From NCBI GenBank assembly GCA_038093975.1, contig JBBPTG010000007.1, positions 62,001 through 126,000 on the forward strand: a stretch of DNA of 64,000 bases, read 5' to 3'. The position numbers and the translations under genes are program-made. This stretch comes from Chalciporus piperatus (taxonomy: Eukaryota; Basidiomycota; Agaricomycetes; Boletales; Boletaceae). Positions 11,551 through 21,328 of the stretch are shown in pieces (positions within the stretch are counted from its first letter, which is position 1; every line of letters starts with the position of its first letter). The notes beneath the pieces were generated by a model. The model was not told the DNA's origin and made no database searches. It worked only from the letters and a program-made list of their open reading frames with translations.

Positions 11551-12393
11551 TGAGGGAAGCGAAAAGTGCCTCGAAGCGGCCCACGACTATGATTCACGAG
11601 TGAGCTACATACTTTAAGAGCCGCCGTTTACGCATGCACGTTCGTCATCGTCGTGGGACGAGGCAGAACTTATTCTCGGCGACAGATATTTCTAATGGGC
11701 AGCCCCAAGGCAGCCCGGAACCATTTTAGATCATCTCTTGGGAGCAGCGGCCATGGACGCCGAAGGACATCTCTAAGATATCTATACATCAATATCCTGC
11801 CCGAATTCGAATAGACGATAGAATACTAGGTCGTTTTTGCGTTTGCCGTAGACTGTCCGGCTGATCACAGTTAACACTGATCGGCCAAGCAGTCGTGACT
11901 CGGAGCAGTACTCAGAGTCTCAGATGCAAGTGTTAACGTTGTCGGCTTGTCTCATGCGCCCCCTGGGCCTTCCCCCCTGCCAAGCAATGTGAGAGATGCC
12001 GCAATACCACTGTCCTGGCACAGCCTGGCACTCTGCTGAAGATCTAACCGCGCCTCGTCCACATGCGCATAATGATAAACAGCTTCTTTTTCCAAATCGC
12101 ATCGTGTGTTCGCCATGCTGAAACAGCAGTGGACCTAATTTCTGGAAGGGGGAGTAGCGTAAAGGTCAGCCGGTCCATTGGATACGCACTAGACAATATG
12201 CAAGATATGAAAGCATATGAATGGCGCGGGTGATCTCGGAGGGGTCGACAAATTTAATAATTGATCACAGGCCCGCGCACCTGCATACGGATAGCCATCT
12301 CGAAGAGTGTCGAGGAATCCTAGATTAGCACAACCGTCTAAGATTGGAACGCCACGAAGGAGAACGGAGCGACGCGGCGAGACCAACTCATTA
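11551..12393. other. Oxidase promoter and ALG1 3' flank
   Basis: No coding frame worth calling. The left part is the upstream region of the minus-strand oxidase, the right part the 3' flank of minus-strand ALG1. I saw no clear TATA box, metal-response or E-box sequence by eye. Confidence 0.5.
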
Positions 12394-14405
12394 TCATTCA
12401 AAGCGCTCGACATCCTTCAGCACCAGGGGTTTCACGACTCGGTTCCAGTTGTCCGACCAGGTACCCCACTCCCAATCAGAGCTCTCCTCGTGTCGGTTCG
12501 GACGCGAAGATCGAGTCTGCGATGCCGTTTGGAGTGATGAACGAAGTTTCTCGAGGGCGACCGATTTGGGAAATGACGTGAGTAGCATCTAATCGACGGT
12601 GTTAGCAAGTGGCATAAAAATCTCTAAAGACGCACCTCTATTTGATCCGCAAGCTGCGTAGCATTATTGAAAACGAGCCCGTTCACACCGTGTCTAACAA
12701 GCTCTGGTAGACTTTTCAGGAAATCCGATGAACGTTCGTACCACCACAACTTTGGACACGTCACTCACCAGGCAAAGTCAAGAGCACAAACGGGCAATCC
12801 ACAGCCAAACATGTCCACCACTTTCATCGGTAGGTCCAGTGCAGACGAGCTCGAATGCAAGCAAATACCCAAATCGGCCGAGCCTGTCGACCATCATCAG
12901 TCGTGTCCGTGCTAGGCGGTGACTCCTTACCAAGCAGTAGAGGATAATCTTCTGCTTCTAGCCACAGGCTGGAGCACCGTACGTAAGACCAGTCCTGTTG
13001 GAGTCGGTCGACCTCAGCCATATATTTGGCCTTGAGTGGTCCTTTGCCAGTGATCACCATCCATATCCGTGGCAATTTCCCCGGCTCCACTAACAATGCA
13101 CCTTCATCAGCATCGCTTGTAGCAAAGGGGACTAACAGCTTGCCTTTATTAACCTCCGAAGCCCGCGTCTCGTACGACTTGAGTGCATCCAAGAGAATCG
13201 AGAAGTCCTCATCAGGAGTCCATGAAGTGCTGCTAATCAGCAATGCTACCCTATCATTCCGCAGTTCGGGCATGTTAACTATGGAATACGGTGATGAGTG
13301 GCCGGTTTGACTTGGCATTGCCGTCGCGGTGAATTGCGTAGTATACGGTGTACCTGGAGAAGGCAGATATTTTTTCAAAGAGGGAGTGGTGAGCGAAGGC
13401 CCTAACCGGAGGAACAGCTGGAGGATGGGGTCAGAAACTGATGCCATGCGAGGACAATCCATACCTCATGAACTTCGGGTGGGGAGCACCTGTGGAAGTG
13501 TGACGGAGGGCGGTCGTGCAAGACAACTTTCTGGCCACTTACAACGCTATATTCAACCATGTGTGACAATAACAATGGAGGCGACGTACATCAGGCCCCA
13601 CTCGGAGACCAGGTGATCCCGCATTGCCTTTGTGACAAAGAGATGCGCATAGGCGGAGCGTCCAAAGAATGCCTCAAAACTGAGCTGGTGTTAATAGTGG
13701 TGCCACAATATATATCCTGGATGCATTACCGTTTTGCAATTTTTACGAAGAGATGAGAATCGCCGAGCTTAAGTGCTAGGATGCTATATCCAAGGTTATG
13801 CCAGTCGATGATGACCTTGCTTCCCCTTACGCGTCCAACCAACCAAACGAGGGCAAGGGTAGGAATACTGGGTGGATTCTCGGGTCGTTAGTTAGCATGA
13901 TAGCTGTTGTATACCCTACCGATTGGGTCCTACCTGAACCATGATGAATTCTGGCGGATCCGAGATGGCGAACATGAGCGTGTAAAGAACGGCCAGGACT
14001 TGGTGTAATATCTTGAAAGGAGCGGCGAGAACGAAGGGGACCTTCACGAGGAAGGGTGGAGGTTCTGATAGGTAACATAGTCGGGTATGGGGTAAAGCAG
14101 TGAGGGATGGCAGTGGTTTCGACTCTTGAAGTGTACAGGTCATTTCTCAACATCACCATAGAGCTAGTCCGCTACCCACCTCGATACCCAATGAGATACG
14201 TGCTGAACCCCAACTTCGCGAAACTCTCCGCATGGTACATCATACGTGGACTTCGTCCAACATCACCAAGCACGATGATGGCGACTGAGCGCAGCTTTGG
14301 TTGTTTCCTAACATACCTGTATATCTGTGCTGTGAATAATATCAACAGCACCGACACGAAGACGCCAATGGCTCTAAAGACTGCCTCGGTCGCGTCCTCG
14401 GTCAT
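12394..14405 (-). CDS. ALG1: Chitobiosyldiphosphodolichol beta-mannosyltransferase
   Basis: Adds the first mannose to dolichol-PP-GlcNAc2 on the cytosolic face of the ER. 533 aa from nine exons (5' to 3': 14180-14405, 13934-14124, 13730-13878, 13590-13679, 13465-13537, 12931-13417, 12769-12883, 12636-12711, 12394-12588), all GT-AG introns of 47-57 bp. An N-terminal membrane helix ([15 protein letters not shown]) is followed by the family start [19 protein letters not shown]. Later come [47 protein letters not shown], and the donor-site block [20 protein letters not shown] followed by [15 protein letters not shown], all hallmark ALG1 (GT33) sequence. The initiating ATG at 14405 was chosen because the frame has only a TTG further upstream. 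It lies head to head with NFU1, with 93 bp between the two starts. Confidence 0.95.
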
Positions 14406-14498
14406 TGCATCCAACGAAAAGGCGTGATTATATAAACACCCGGAAACGGGTCCCGAGTCCTGACTAACCTCACTCTAACAACTCTCATCCCGACGACG
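14406..14498. promoter_or_regulatory. Bidirectional promoter between ALG1 and NFU1
   Basis: Only 93 bp separate the two divergent start codons, so the core promoters and 5' leaders of both genes must share or overlap this DNA. It contains an AT-rich TATA-like stretch (ATTATATAAACAC near 14427-14439) and a short GC-rich inverted element CCCGGAAACGGG. The 5' ends may instead lie inside the opposite gene. Confidence 0.6.
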
Positions 14499-15466
14499 AT
14501 GTCGATGACCTCTAGACTGACTTCGAGCTCACTCAGAGCAGTGGCGCGGGCGAACCAGCCTAGACGAACCCTCGATGCTGCACTTCGCTCGTGGGCCAGG
14601 TCCATATCCACCACAAGCCCACGGCGAGCCGTTCACCGTGGACCAACTCTTGCCACGGCGTCAGGAATATATGCACCTCGGCCATCCTCCGTTTCGAGCG
14701 TCAACCCGCCACATAGTAAGCAACACAGTTCCCACCTCCGAGTCACTCCGTGACCCCCTCTCCAGGTCGTTCCATGTTCATCCAGACCGAAACCACGCCC
14801 AACGATGATTCTCTCAAATTCATTCCCGGAGTACCCGTCATGGGCGAAGGAACCGCAGAATTCCTAGATACCCGCTCCGCTCTCATATCCCCACTCGCTA
14901 TCCGGATCATGGGCATCGAAGGTGTCAAGGCTGTCTTTTACGGCCCCGATTTCGTCACCGTGTCAAAGGATAGCGAGAACCCGTGGGCAGTGATAAAACC
15001 AGAAATTTACTCGATTTTGATGGAACACTTCTCTGCTGGATTGCCTTTGTTCCGCTCGCAAGAGGATAGGGATGCAGCAGGTCCTCAGGACACCAAGATC
15101 CTAGACACAGATTCGGAAACGGTGGCTATGATAAAAGAGCTCCTCGAAACTCGAGTGCGACCAGCCATCATGGAAGATGGTGGGGATATTGAATACAGAG
15201 GGTTCAGCGACGAAGGTTTCGTGACGGTTAAGCTGAAGGGCAGTTGTAGAGGGTGCGATTCGAGCACCGTCACCCTCAAGAGTGGTATCGAGCGGATGTT
15301 GATGCATTATATTCCGGAGGTGAAAGGTGTTGAGCAGGTATGTGATTTCGCTTCCGGATGTTTGTCTTCTCTCACTCTTCTTTAGGTGCTGGACGAGGAA
15401 GAGGTTGTCGCATTAGACGAGTTTGCCAAACTCGAGGAGCGTTTGAAGAAGGATGAGCCCAAGTAA
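14499..15466 (+). CDS. NFU1: Mitochondrial iron-sulfur scaffold NFU1
   Basis: 289 aa from exons 14499-14715, 14766-15337 and 15386-15466 (introns 50 and 48 bp). The first 70 residues are rich in Arg, Ser and Ala with few acidic residues, as in a mitochondrial targeting sequence. The Nfu N-terminal domain starts at SMFIQTETTPNDDSLKFIPG and includes VKAVFYGPDFVTVSK. The NifU C-terminal domain carries EDGGDIEYRGF and the metal-binding pair in GSCRGCDSS (about residue 231), which holds a transient 4Fe-4S cluster between two subunits. It delivers clusters to lipoate synthase and respiratory enzymes. All key residues are present and the length is normal. The gene is divergent from ALG1 and probably shares its promoter. 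Confidence 0.96.
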
Positions 15467-15668
15467 GCCAGATATCGTATGCGTGCAACATTGTTGACGG
15501 ACGGCGCAGGATGGCAAAATATATGTCTATTTGACTGTCTGTCTGTAGTCTAGAGTATCAAGCTTAGTATAATCGGACGCCTACATCTTCGAAGACGCTC
15601 TGCGTTGTTGTATCCATCTCTCGCAGCTCCTCGATACTGCTTGACTAGAACAAGAACCTCCTTGATAG

Positions 15669-16532
15669 TCAACCAACGATGACCTTCCCAAAGGTCGTTT
15701 CCATTCCTCGCAAGGCTCTCATCATCCTCGCCAGTGACGGCGTCAAATCCGGTGCTGCCCGAAACCTACCATGCCAATGTTCACGAATTTTCGCATTCGA
15801 TATGCCCTCTGTCGGGAGCGTCTCGACGTGGACGATCGGAACGCGATCCTTGTACATGTCCCCAAGCTCGGCGATAGTCGCTCTGTGTCCCTCGATGCGA
15901 AGTTCGACGTCAAAGAGCCGAGAAGGTGGACAAGTCGCCCTAACTTGTGCGATATACTCTTGCAAGTGCATCTGCAGTTCTGGACGGAAGAGGTCCGCTG
16001 AGGACACGGAGGTATATGCCTGCGACGTCCTGGTTGGACGTGAAAGAGACTGGGGTCTTTCCTTCACCGGTGATGTAGAACTTTCCTGTCGCTTCGACGC
16101 ATGTAAGCCACGGGATAAACTCGTAATAAGTTGTTCTGAGGGGATGTTAGCATGATTGCCTGCAAGAAAGCAAATACATGACCCAGAAGACTCGGCAGAC
16201 CGATGGACTCCAAGTAGTCTACCAGTGATGGCGCTTTCAGCTGAAATGACGGCGTCTATTTTATGCTCTTGGAGAACTTTGGTCACGTCTGAAACTGAGT
16301 TGGTGCCGACGCTGACGATTTTGAAATTTGGGTCGTCAGTGGGAAGCGCGGACACGGCGGTCGAAGATGGCCGAGCGAGCACCAGTAGGGGAGGAATTGT
16401 TGGCCAGGAAAGCCTACTTAAGTTACTGACACGACCAGCTTGTAGCCCTCACAAGGTTACCTTTACAATCGGAATACCGATGTTAAGGTCAGCGCCGACG
16501 ATAGCGAAGGATCGAAACAAGGGTTCGGTCAT
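15669..16532 (-). pseudogene. Decayed NmrA/isoflavone-reductase-like NAD(P) protein
   Basis: A start at 16532 gives FAIVGADLNIGIPIVK, like the dinucleotide-binding start of NmrA/isoflavone-reductase-like proteins. A 47-bp GT-AG intron (16414-16460) then leads into AFLANNSSP, but the continuation VLARPSSTAVSALPTDDPNF lies in another phase, so a frameshift sits near 16385. KIVSV...VTKVLQEHKIDAVIS is again family-like. The next family blocks (the VPSEFG segment, roughly 100 residues) are absent. The late part TGKFYITGEGKTPVSF and CPPSRLFDVELRIEGH lies in two different frames; it could be rejoined only by an unsupported intron. I read this as a broken, internally deleted copy. The alternative is an unusual gene with exons I could not place. 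Confidence 0.6.
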
Positions 16533-17103
16533 ACTGGACCTCTGATCCTTGAACGTACCTGCCATTATACATTCAAACATACCTCACAGGACCGAGTCAC
16601 GCTGTACCTTATTGGAGAGATACACTGCCTGCCGTAGTTGTGATCAGAAACGCATGCAGTTCACGATGTTGCCGTGAGTGCAATAATAATGCAACAATAA
16701 TTCTGGGGTGTGGAAGTGGTTCGCCTCAGCGAGACCACAATTCTACCACCATGACTCCGTGTGAAGGTCAGAAAGATCAAACACGCCGATATCAATCGGA
16801 GACCTAGATTGCCAGCCATCTTTGTCAGCGTGCAGGCTCACCGATTCGTGGTCACAGCACCACTGTCGTGACTCGAATGGATATTTTTGTTCGGAACTAT
16901 TGTCATGGTTCGGATGCCAGGTTGCAGCAATCGCAGGTTCCTGCTTCAGATGAAGTTGCGAGGGTAAACGGATCAGAGCCTAACGCCACTGTGCCTCCTC
17001 CATGGAAGATGTGGAGAATGTAAGGATGGGACGGATACGGTGCTGAATACAGATTTTTGCGTCCTTTTAAAGCTACAACACACGGTACTAGACAAAAGCG
17101 GGA
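16533..17103. other. Intergenic stretch, nothing recognised
   Basis: No frame with convincing composition or family resemblance on either strand, no tRNA and no clear repeats. It lies between the 5' end of the decayed NmrA-like gene and the 3' end of the next minus-strand gene. Confidence 0.5.
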
Positions 17104-17954
17104 TCATGACTTCGTAGACCATCGAAGGTCGAGGATGAGATCGAAACCATACGGGCGCATATCCAGCTGCCCCGGAGACAGTGATGGTACGACGGGGATC
17201 GGAGCGTCGAAAGGGGATGGTTCTGAAGGAGCATCAAGTAGCGTAGATGGGTCGGCAGAGTTCGTGGATGTTTGGGCGGGGCCGGATTTATTTGAACGTC
17301 TGGGGAAAAGGGAACGTAGGATTATGGAGAAGGTTTCCCTTCCGATGCTCCGTAATTCGGGAGTGCTGGGTTCAGTGGTTTCGAATTCTGGGTCTGCGGT
17401 GGCGGTGTCATTCGACTGAGCATCAATTTCTGGCTCGAAACGCTTCTTCCAATCCTTCTCGATTTGAGCGACTGCCTTCTCTATGCTATCCCTCTCCCAC
17501 TTTTGTACGTCGTATGGCTCGAACATTCCGGATGCGAAATCGCACCAGCATCTATCTGCCACGCGTATGATTGAGGGAGCGAACTCGGCTGCGGTGAGAT
17601 GGGGAGGTAAAGTCGCGTTCAAAGCTTGTGAGAAGGTGGTGATGTTAACTGCCCAAGGAACGGCGAGCTGTGCTTGGAGAGAGAATGACTGCCAATAACA
17701 TGAACTTAGGAATAAAGCAGCGAGAAGTATTATGCAATAAAAGCTGAATAAACGTCGGTGAGAGATGCGTTAGGTGGCAAGGTAGGGAAACGGACCATGG
17801 TCGTGCATGAAGCGCTAGGGTGATCAAGAATAAGAGGAGAAAATAAGGTGGTGCGGTTGGCAGGGGGAGTAACAAGAGTGGCAAGAACCAACGAGTACAC
17901 CTGCGAGAACAGATGAGCCTCCGAGTATATCCACTGGCTGGTCACGTACCACAT
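17104..17954 (-). CDS. Unidentified protein, 261 aa
   Basis: Exons 17754-17954 and 17104-17688 are joined by a 65-bp GT-AG intron in phase 0, giving 261 aa; the family is not recognised. The first part is mildly hydrophobic (SQVYSLVLATLV). The middle, from AVNITTFSQALNATLPPHL to RCWCDFASGMFEPYDVQKW, looks like a folded domain with two close Cys. An amphipathic, Lys/Glu-rich helix follows (RDSIEKAVAQIEKDWKKRF). The C-terminal third is Pro/Ser-rich and probably disordered. An alternative first intron (starting GTACGTGACC, ending TTCTCGCAG) would change the first 17 residues. The start is 260 bp from the divergent p23 gene. Confidence 0.55.
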
Positions 17955-18123
17955 CGCAAGAAGAATCAGAGTACTTGAGTCTGTCAGTGACTGTCAGCGT
18001 CAGATTCTGTTCTCTCTCCCGCTGTGCTCTGACCCGTCATACCTGCCCTAGACAGATCACGTGACCTAATTGTATTACATAATCGGATAGGGACACGTCC
18101 ATATCGGGAGTATTTCTCCATCG

Positions 18124-18136
18124 TTCTCGATACTTC
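18124..18136 (+). promoter_or_regulatory. Candidate heat-shock element upstream of p23
   Basis: TTCTCGATACTTC matches the three-unit heat-shock element TTCnnGAAnnTTC with one mismatch (GAT for GAA), 79 bp before the p23 start codon. HSP90 co-chaperones are often under Hsf1 control. A TATA-like TTATAAAC lies just downstream near 18147. This is a motif match by eye only. Confidence 0.35.
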
Positions 18137-18214
18137 TAATCAATTCTTATAAACGCGCCCTTTTTATTAGCCAGTTTATCCTCTTCTTCTCCATCGCTCA
18201 CCAAACCCGTCGAC

Positions 18215-19085
18215 ATGGCAAAACATCCAGAGGTTCTTTGGGCACAACGCAGCAGCGAAAGTGTACCAGAAAAGGTCCATTGTTTACTCGCCTTCTACAT
18301 CACAACCTAACTGTGCTTCATCTATCTAGAACATCATCTACTTGACCATCAATCTGCCTGACATTGTAGAGTCAAGTCTCACCTATGAACTCACCCCCAC
18401 GTCCCTCTCTTTCAAAGCAACCGCAGGCAGGTCAGCCGCGTCATCTAGCTCACCTTATTTTCCCCTCACCCTACTACAGTGACCGAGTCGACTACGCGTT
18501 TTCTCTCGATTTCTCTGCAGAGGTTGACACGGAGGTTGGATATTCCTTTTCTCTCGCTTGACCCACTTCCTCACGATCATGCAGCAATCTACAAATCGCC
18601 TCACTTCCCGTTCCCTAGTCGCCATCCTCCGCAAAAAGGAGGCCCAGTCCGATTATTGGCCACGGCTAACAAAGGAGAAGCTCAACTTCATCAAGACCGA
18701 TTTTGGCAAATGGGTCGACGAAGACGAACAGGACGGGAACCCCAACCTTGACGACGACTTCGGGGCGGGTGGTATTCCGGGAATGGACGATGGTATGGGA
18801 GGCATGGCCGGTATGGGAGGCATGGCCGGTATGGGAGGCATGGGCGGCATGGGAGGTATGGGTGGCATGGGAGGTATGGGTGGCATGGACTTTTCCAAGG
18901 TAACATCTTACGTCGCACGCCTTCTTTCTGTGATCTGATCCGTCTGATCTTCTTAGATGATGGAGCAGGTCGGTGGTAACTTTGGCGGTGCGGGTACCGA
19001 GGAGGTCGAGGCCGAGGAGGACGGCGAGTCTGATTCCGACAACGACGGCCCACCCCCTCTCGAGGACGCTGAACCTGCCAAGTAA
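18215..19085 (+). CDS. HSP90 co-chaperone p23/Sba1/Wos2
   Basis: 219 aa from exons 18215-18274, 18330-18430, 18480-18534, 18585-18899 and 18957-19085 (introns 49-57 bp, GT-AG). It opens with the CS domain: HPEVLWAQRSSESVPEKNII, then LTYELTPTSLSFKA and DYAFSLDF. The p23 signature LVAILRKKEAQSDYWPRLTKEK and FIKTDFGKWVDEDEQDG follow; these contact the HSP90 N-domain. The tail has a Gly-Gly-Met repeat segment and ends in a very acidic stretch (TEEVEAEEDGESDSDNDG), typical of p23 and needed for its own chaperone activity. It stabilises ATP-bound HSP90 in the cytosol and nucleus. Length and all blocks are normal. Confidence 0.95.
18780..18890 (+). repeat. GGM-coding minisatellite in p23
   Basis: A tandem array of units such as GGCATGGGAGGTATG and GGCATGGCCGGTATG encodes about nine GGM/AGM triplets in frame. 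It lies just before the last intron of the p23 gene. Length changes by slippage would stay in frame. Confidence 0.85.
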
Positions 19086-20991
19086 CGTGAAAAGGGAGTC
19101 GTCGCAAAGTCCCGAATACAGATTGTACCATGTAAACTAGCGTTCCCCCTTGACGCATCCATGACGGAAAAAATCGATTGCAGCATTTTCTCTCGTCACT
19201 GCGTTCTGATGTCTCTGTTCGATCATTTGGACTTTCCTGAAGTCCAAATGCTAAGCAAAGAAATAAGGGGCCAAGAGCAACGAACTGCTACTTACACGTG
19301 AAAGGTACACTTACCTGACTCGCCACCGCACCTCGAAAACCATGGTTCGTTTCGTTATCTTGATGGTTCGTCATAGCTTCCCCCTCCGCCAATGTTCCAG
19401 TGGTTAGTGCGGCGCTTTCGCGCCAACTTCCGCTTTGAACGCCGAATTTCAATGCCTTATCTTCCCAAACTCGTGTCGGCGATCTCGAGACTCGAGTCAT
19501 ACTCAAGTAGTGATGTACCTTCGTGCTCGAGTATCGAATATTCCCATTCCTTCAATTTTCTCAAAACGACATGATACTCTGTCTGGTGGCGCACGTAGCA
19601 TATCAGCCATGGTGGGCTCGATGAGGTATGGTGAATAACGCACAGATCTAGAGACGTCGTTATCGTTTTTGTCAAGGCCAGTCGGATTAATATGCTCTTT
19701 GTCACTTGTTAGACACAGGAGACACTGATCAGAGTATTACCGTGTAAGAGTCCCGAGGGCATTGAGACCAAGGAGCGTTTATAACAGGGTGCGGCGTGTC
19801 GTCACGAAGTAGCTCGCGGATCAGTATGGGTGAATTCGATGAGAACGGATGAGATGCGATGAGACAACACGAGACGGCTTGTGGTGGACGTGGGGCACGG
19901 TCATCCAGCAACATCACAAAGATAGGGAGAGTGTGAACGGGTAAGATAATATTGTGTTGGTGCTGGGAGCGAGTGCATCAGAGTAAAGATGATGGGGAAA
20001 CTGGGGCTCGGGGAGGAAGTGTTTATATACCCGCTCTGGCGGCTGTTGGGGGGAATAATATTTCGAACCTGGTTACATGGCAACTGGTAGGGTGGCGACG
20101 GTGGCGAGTGTGTATTCCATTGAGTTGGAGATGACTGATGCCGAATGCACAAGCCCTCCTCCCTTGACTCTCAGAGGAATCAGAATGGGACTTGAGGGGG
20201 ATGCGTTGTCTCAGAGATGACCGCCTCAAAATTGAAGAACCAGGGGTAAGTAACTTCAACCGTTGGTCGGGCACGAAGTCACATACCTGACGAGTCAAGC
20301 AAATTCGAATTTGACTTCCCCTTCGCAAGCGCTCCTGCGCCGCTACCCGCAGGAGAAGCTAGATCCGGTGACTGGACGGTTTCCTTGGTCGCAAGGATAA
20401 TGACTCGAGATGGTGTAGTGACATGGGCGCTCTCTAACCAGCTAGCACCCAGCATCCTTGGACCAGGTGCACCGTGACTCGGAAGTCGACTTTGAATCTT
20501 TGAAGGAGACCACATCAGTATGTGCAGTGGTCGTGATATACTCACTGATCGCTGGTACTTCGCTGGCCACGAAACCCAAATTTGAACTCGAAGCGATGTC
20601 ACACCTCAAGGAGTATAACCTAGTGTAACTTCATGAAGGAGTAAGTATAACAACCTCGTTTCGACCATTTTCCTATTCGTTAGTGAGGGATGGCCCGCGG
20701 AACGAGTCCGAACACTTCTAAATGGTGCTAAGCACTAGTACTAGCCGTTGGAACTTGGAGGGACATCCACACGGGCGTCGGGATGCACATCGCCGAGCAT
20801 GGGAAATCAAATTAATCAAAGACGCCACGGCGGCTCATGGCGGCCATGGTCGGAAGCATTTCTGTGACCAACTGGCTTGTCCAAACTTTGTTCCGTATTC
20901 CTTCATTCTGCTCCTGGGTCTGATCACTAGGTGGAACTTGGTTGAAATTGAGGCTAGTGGCCGCCCAAAACAACTCGAGCAGGCGTTGAGA
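19086..20991. other. Unresolved region with possible minus-strand transcript(s)
   Basis: No family is recognised. On the minus strand a TATA box (TATATAAAC, plus positions 20020-20030) is followed by an ATG at 19914 whose 58-codon frame (19741-19914) ends exactly at a GTAATA donor. Further down, an open frame from about 19705 is joined through a GT-AG intron to DKALKFGVQSGSWRESAAL and VASQ, then to a last exon ending near 19140 inside the 3' side of p23. The first frame does not join the second in phase, so no gene model is given. A second set of small minus-strand frames (about 20280-20674) is equally uncertain. These may be fast-evolving genes or non-coding RNAs. Confidence 0.25.
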
Positions 20992-20993
20992 TA

Positions 20994-21030
20994 AGGTAGG
21001 CCTCAAACGGATCCATCCAACGTCACGTGA
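20994..21030 (+). repeat. Left terminal inverted repeat
   Basis: Starts AGGTAGGCCTCAAACGG and ends in TCACGTGA, an 8-bp palindrome containing the CACGTG E-box. It is the reverse complement of 24308-24344 except at one position. A TA dinucleotide precedes it. Confidence 0.95.
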
Positions 21031-21328
21031 TTGGGCTCGCCCGAGCGTGACAAATGAAAGAAATTGCGCAAGAATTCGGGGACAACACATAGGCAGAAAT
21101 TACGATCATATAAATCTTGAGAATACCAATACATAGATTTCTATGATTCACAAGGAAGGCTGAATGTGATACACGAATGGTTGGCCTGTTTTTTGGGTTA
21201 TTCAGTTATGTCTGGCCTGGAGCAAATACTCCGACCATAGTCGAGACCGCCGCGGCGACACGGCAAGTGCGGCAAAGCACTGGGGTAATGAGGGAGAGCG
21301 AACGAGGCACTCAGAAAGCAAGACTGGC

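Noticed and set aside
18691..19158. Minus-strand Pro/Arg-rich frame over p23
   Set aside because: Antisense shadow of the GGM repeat; composition is explained by the repeat.
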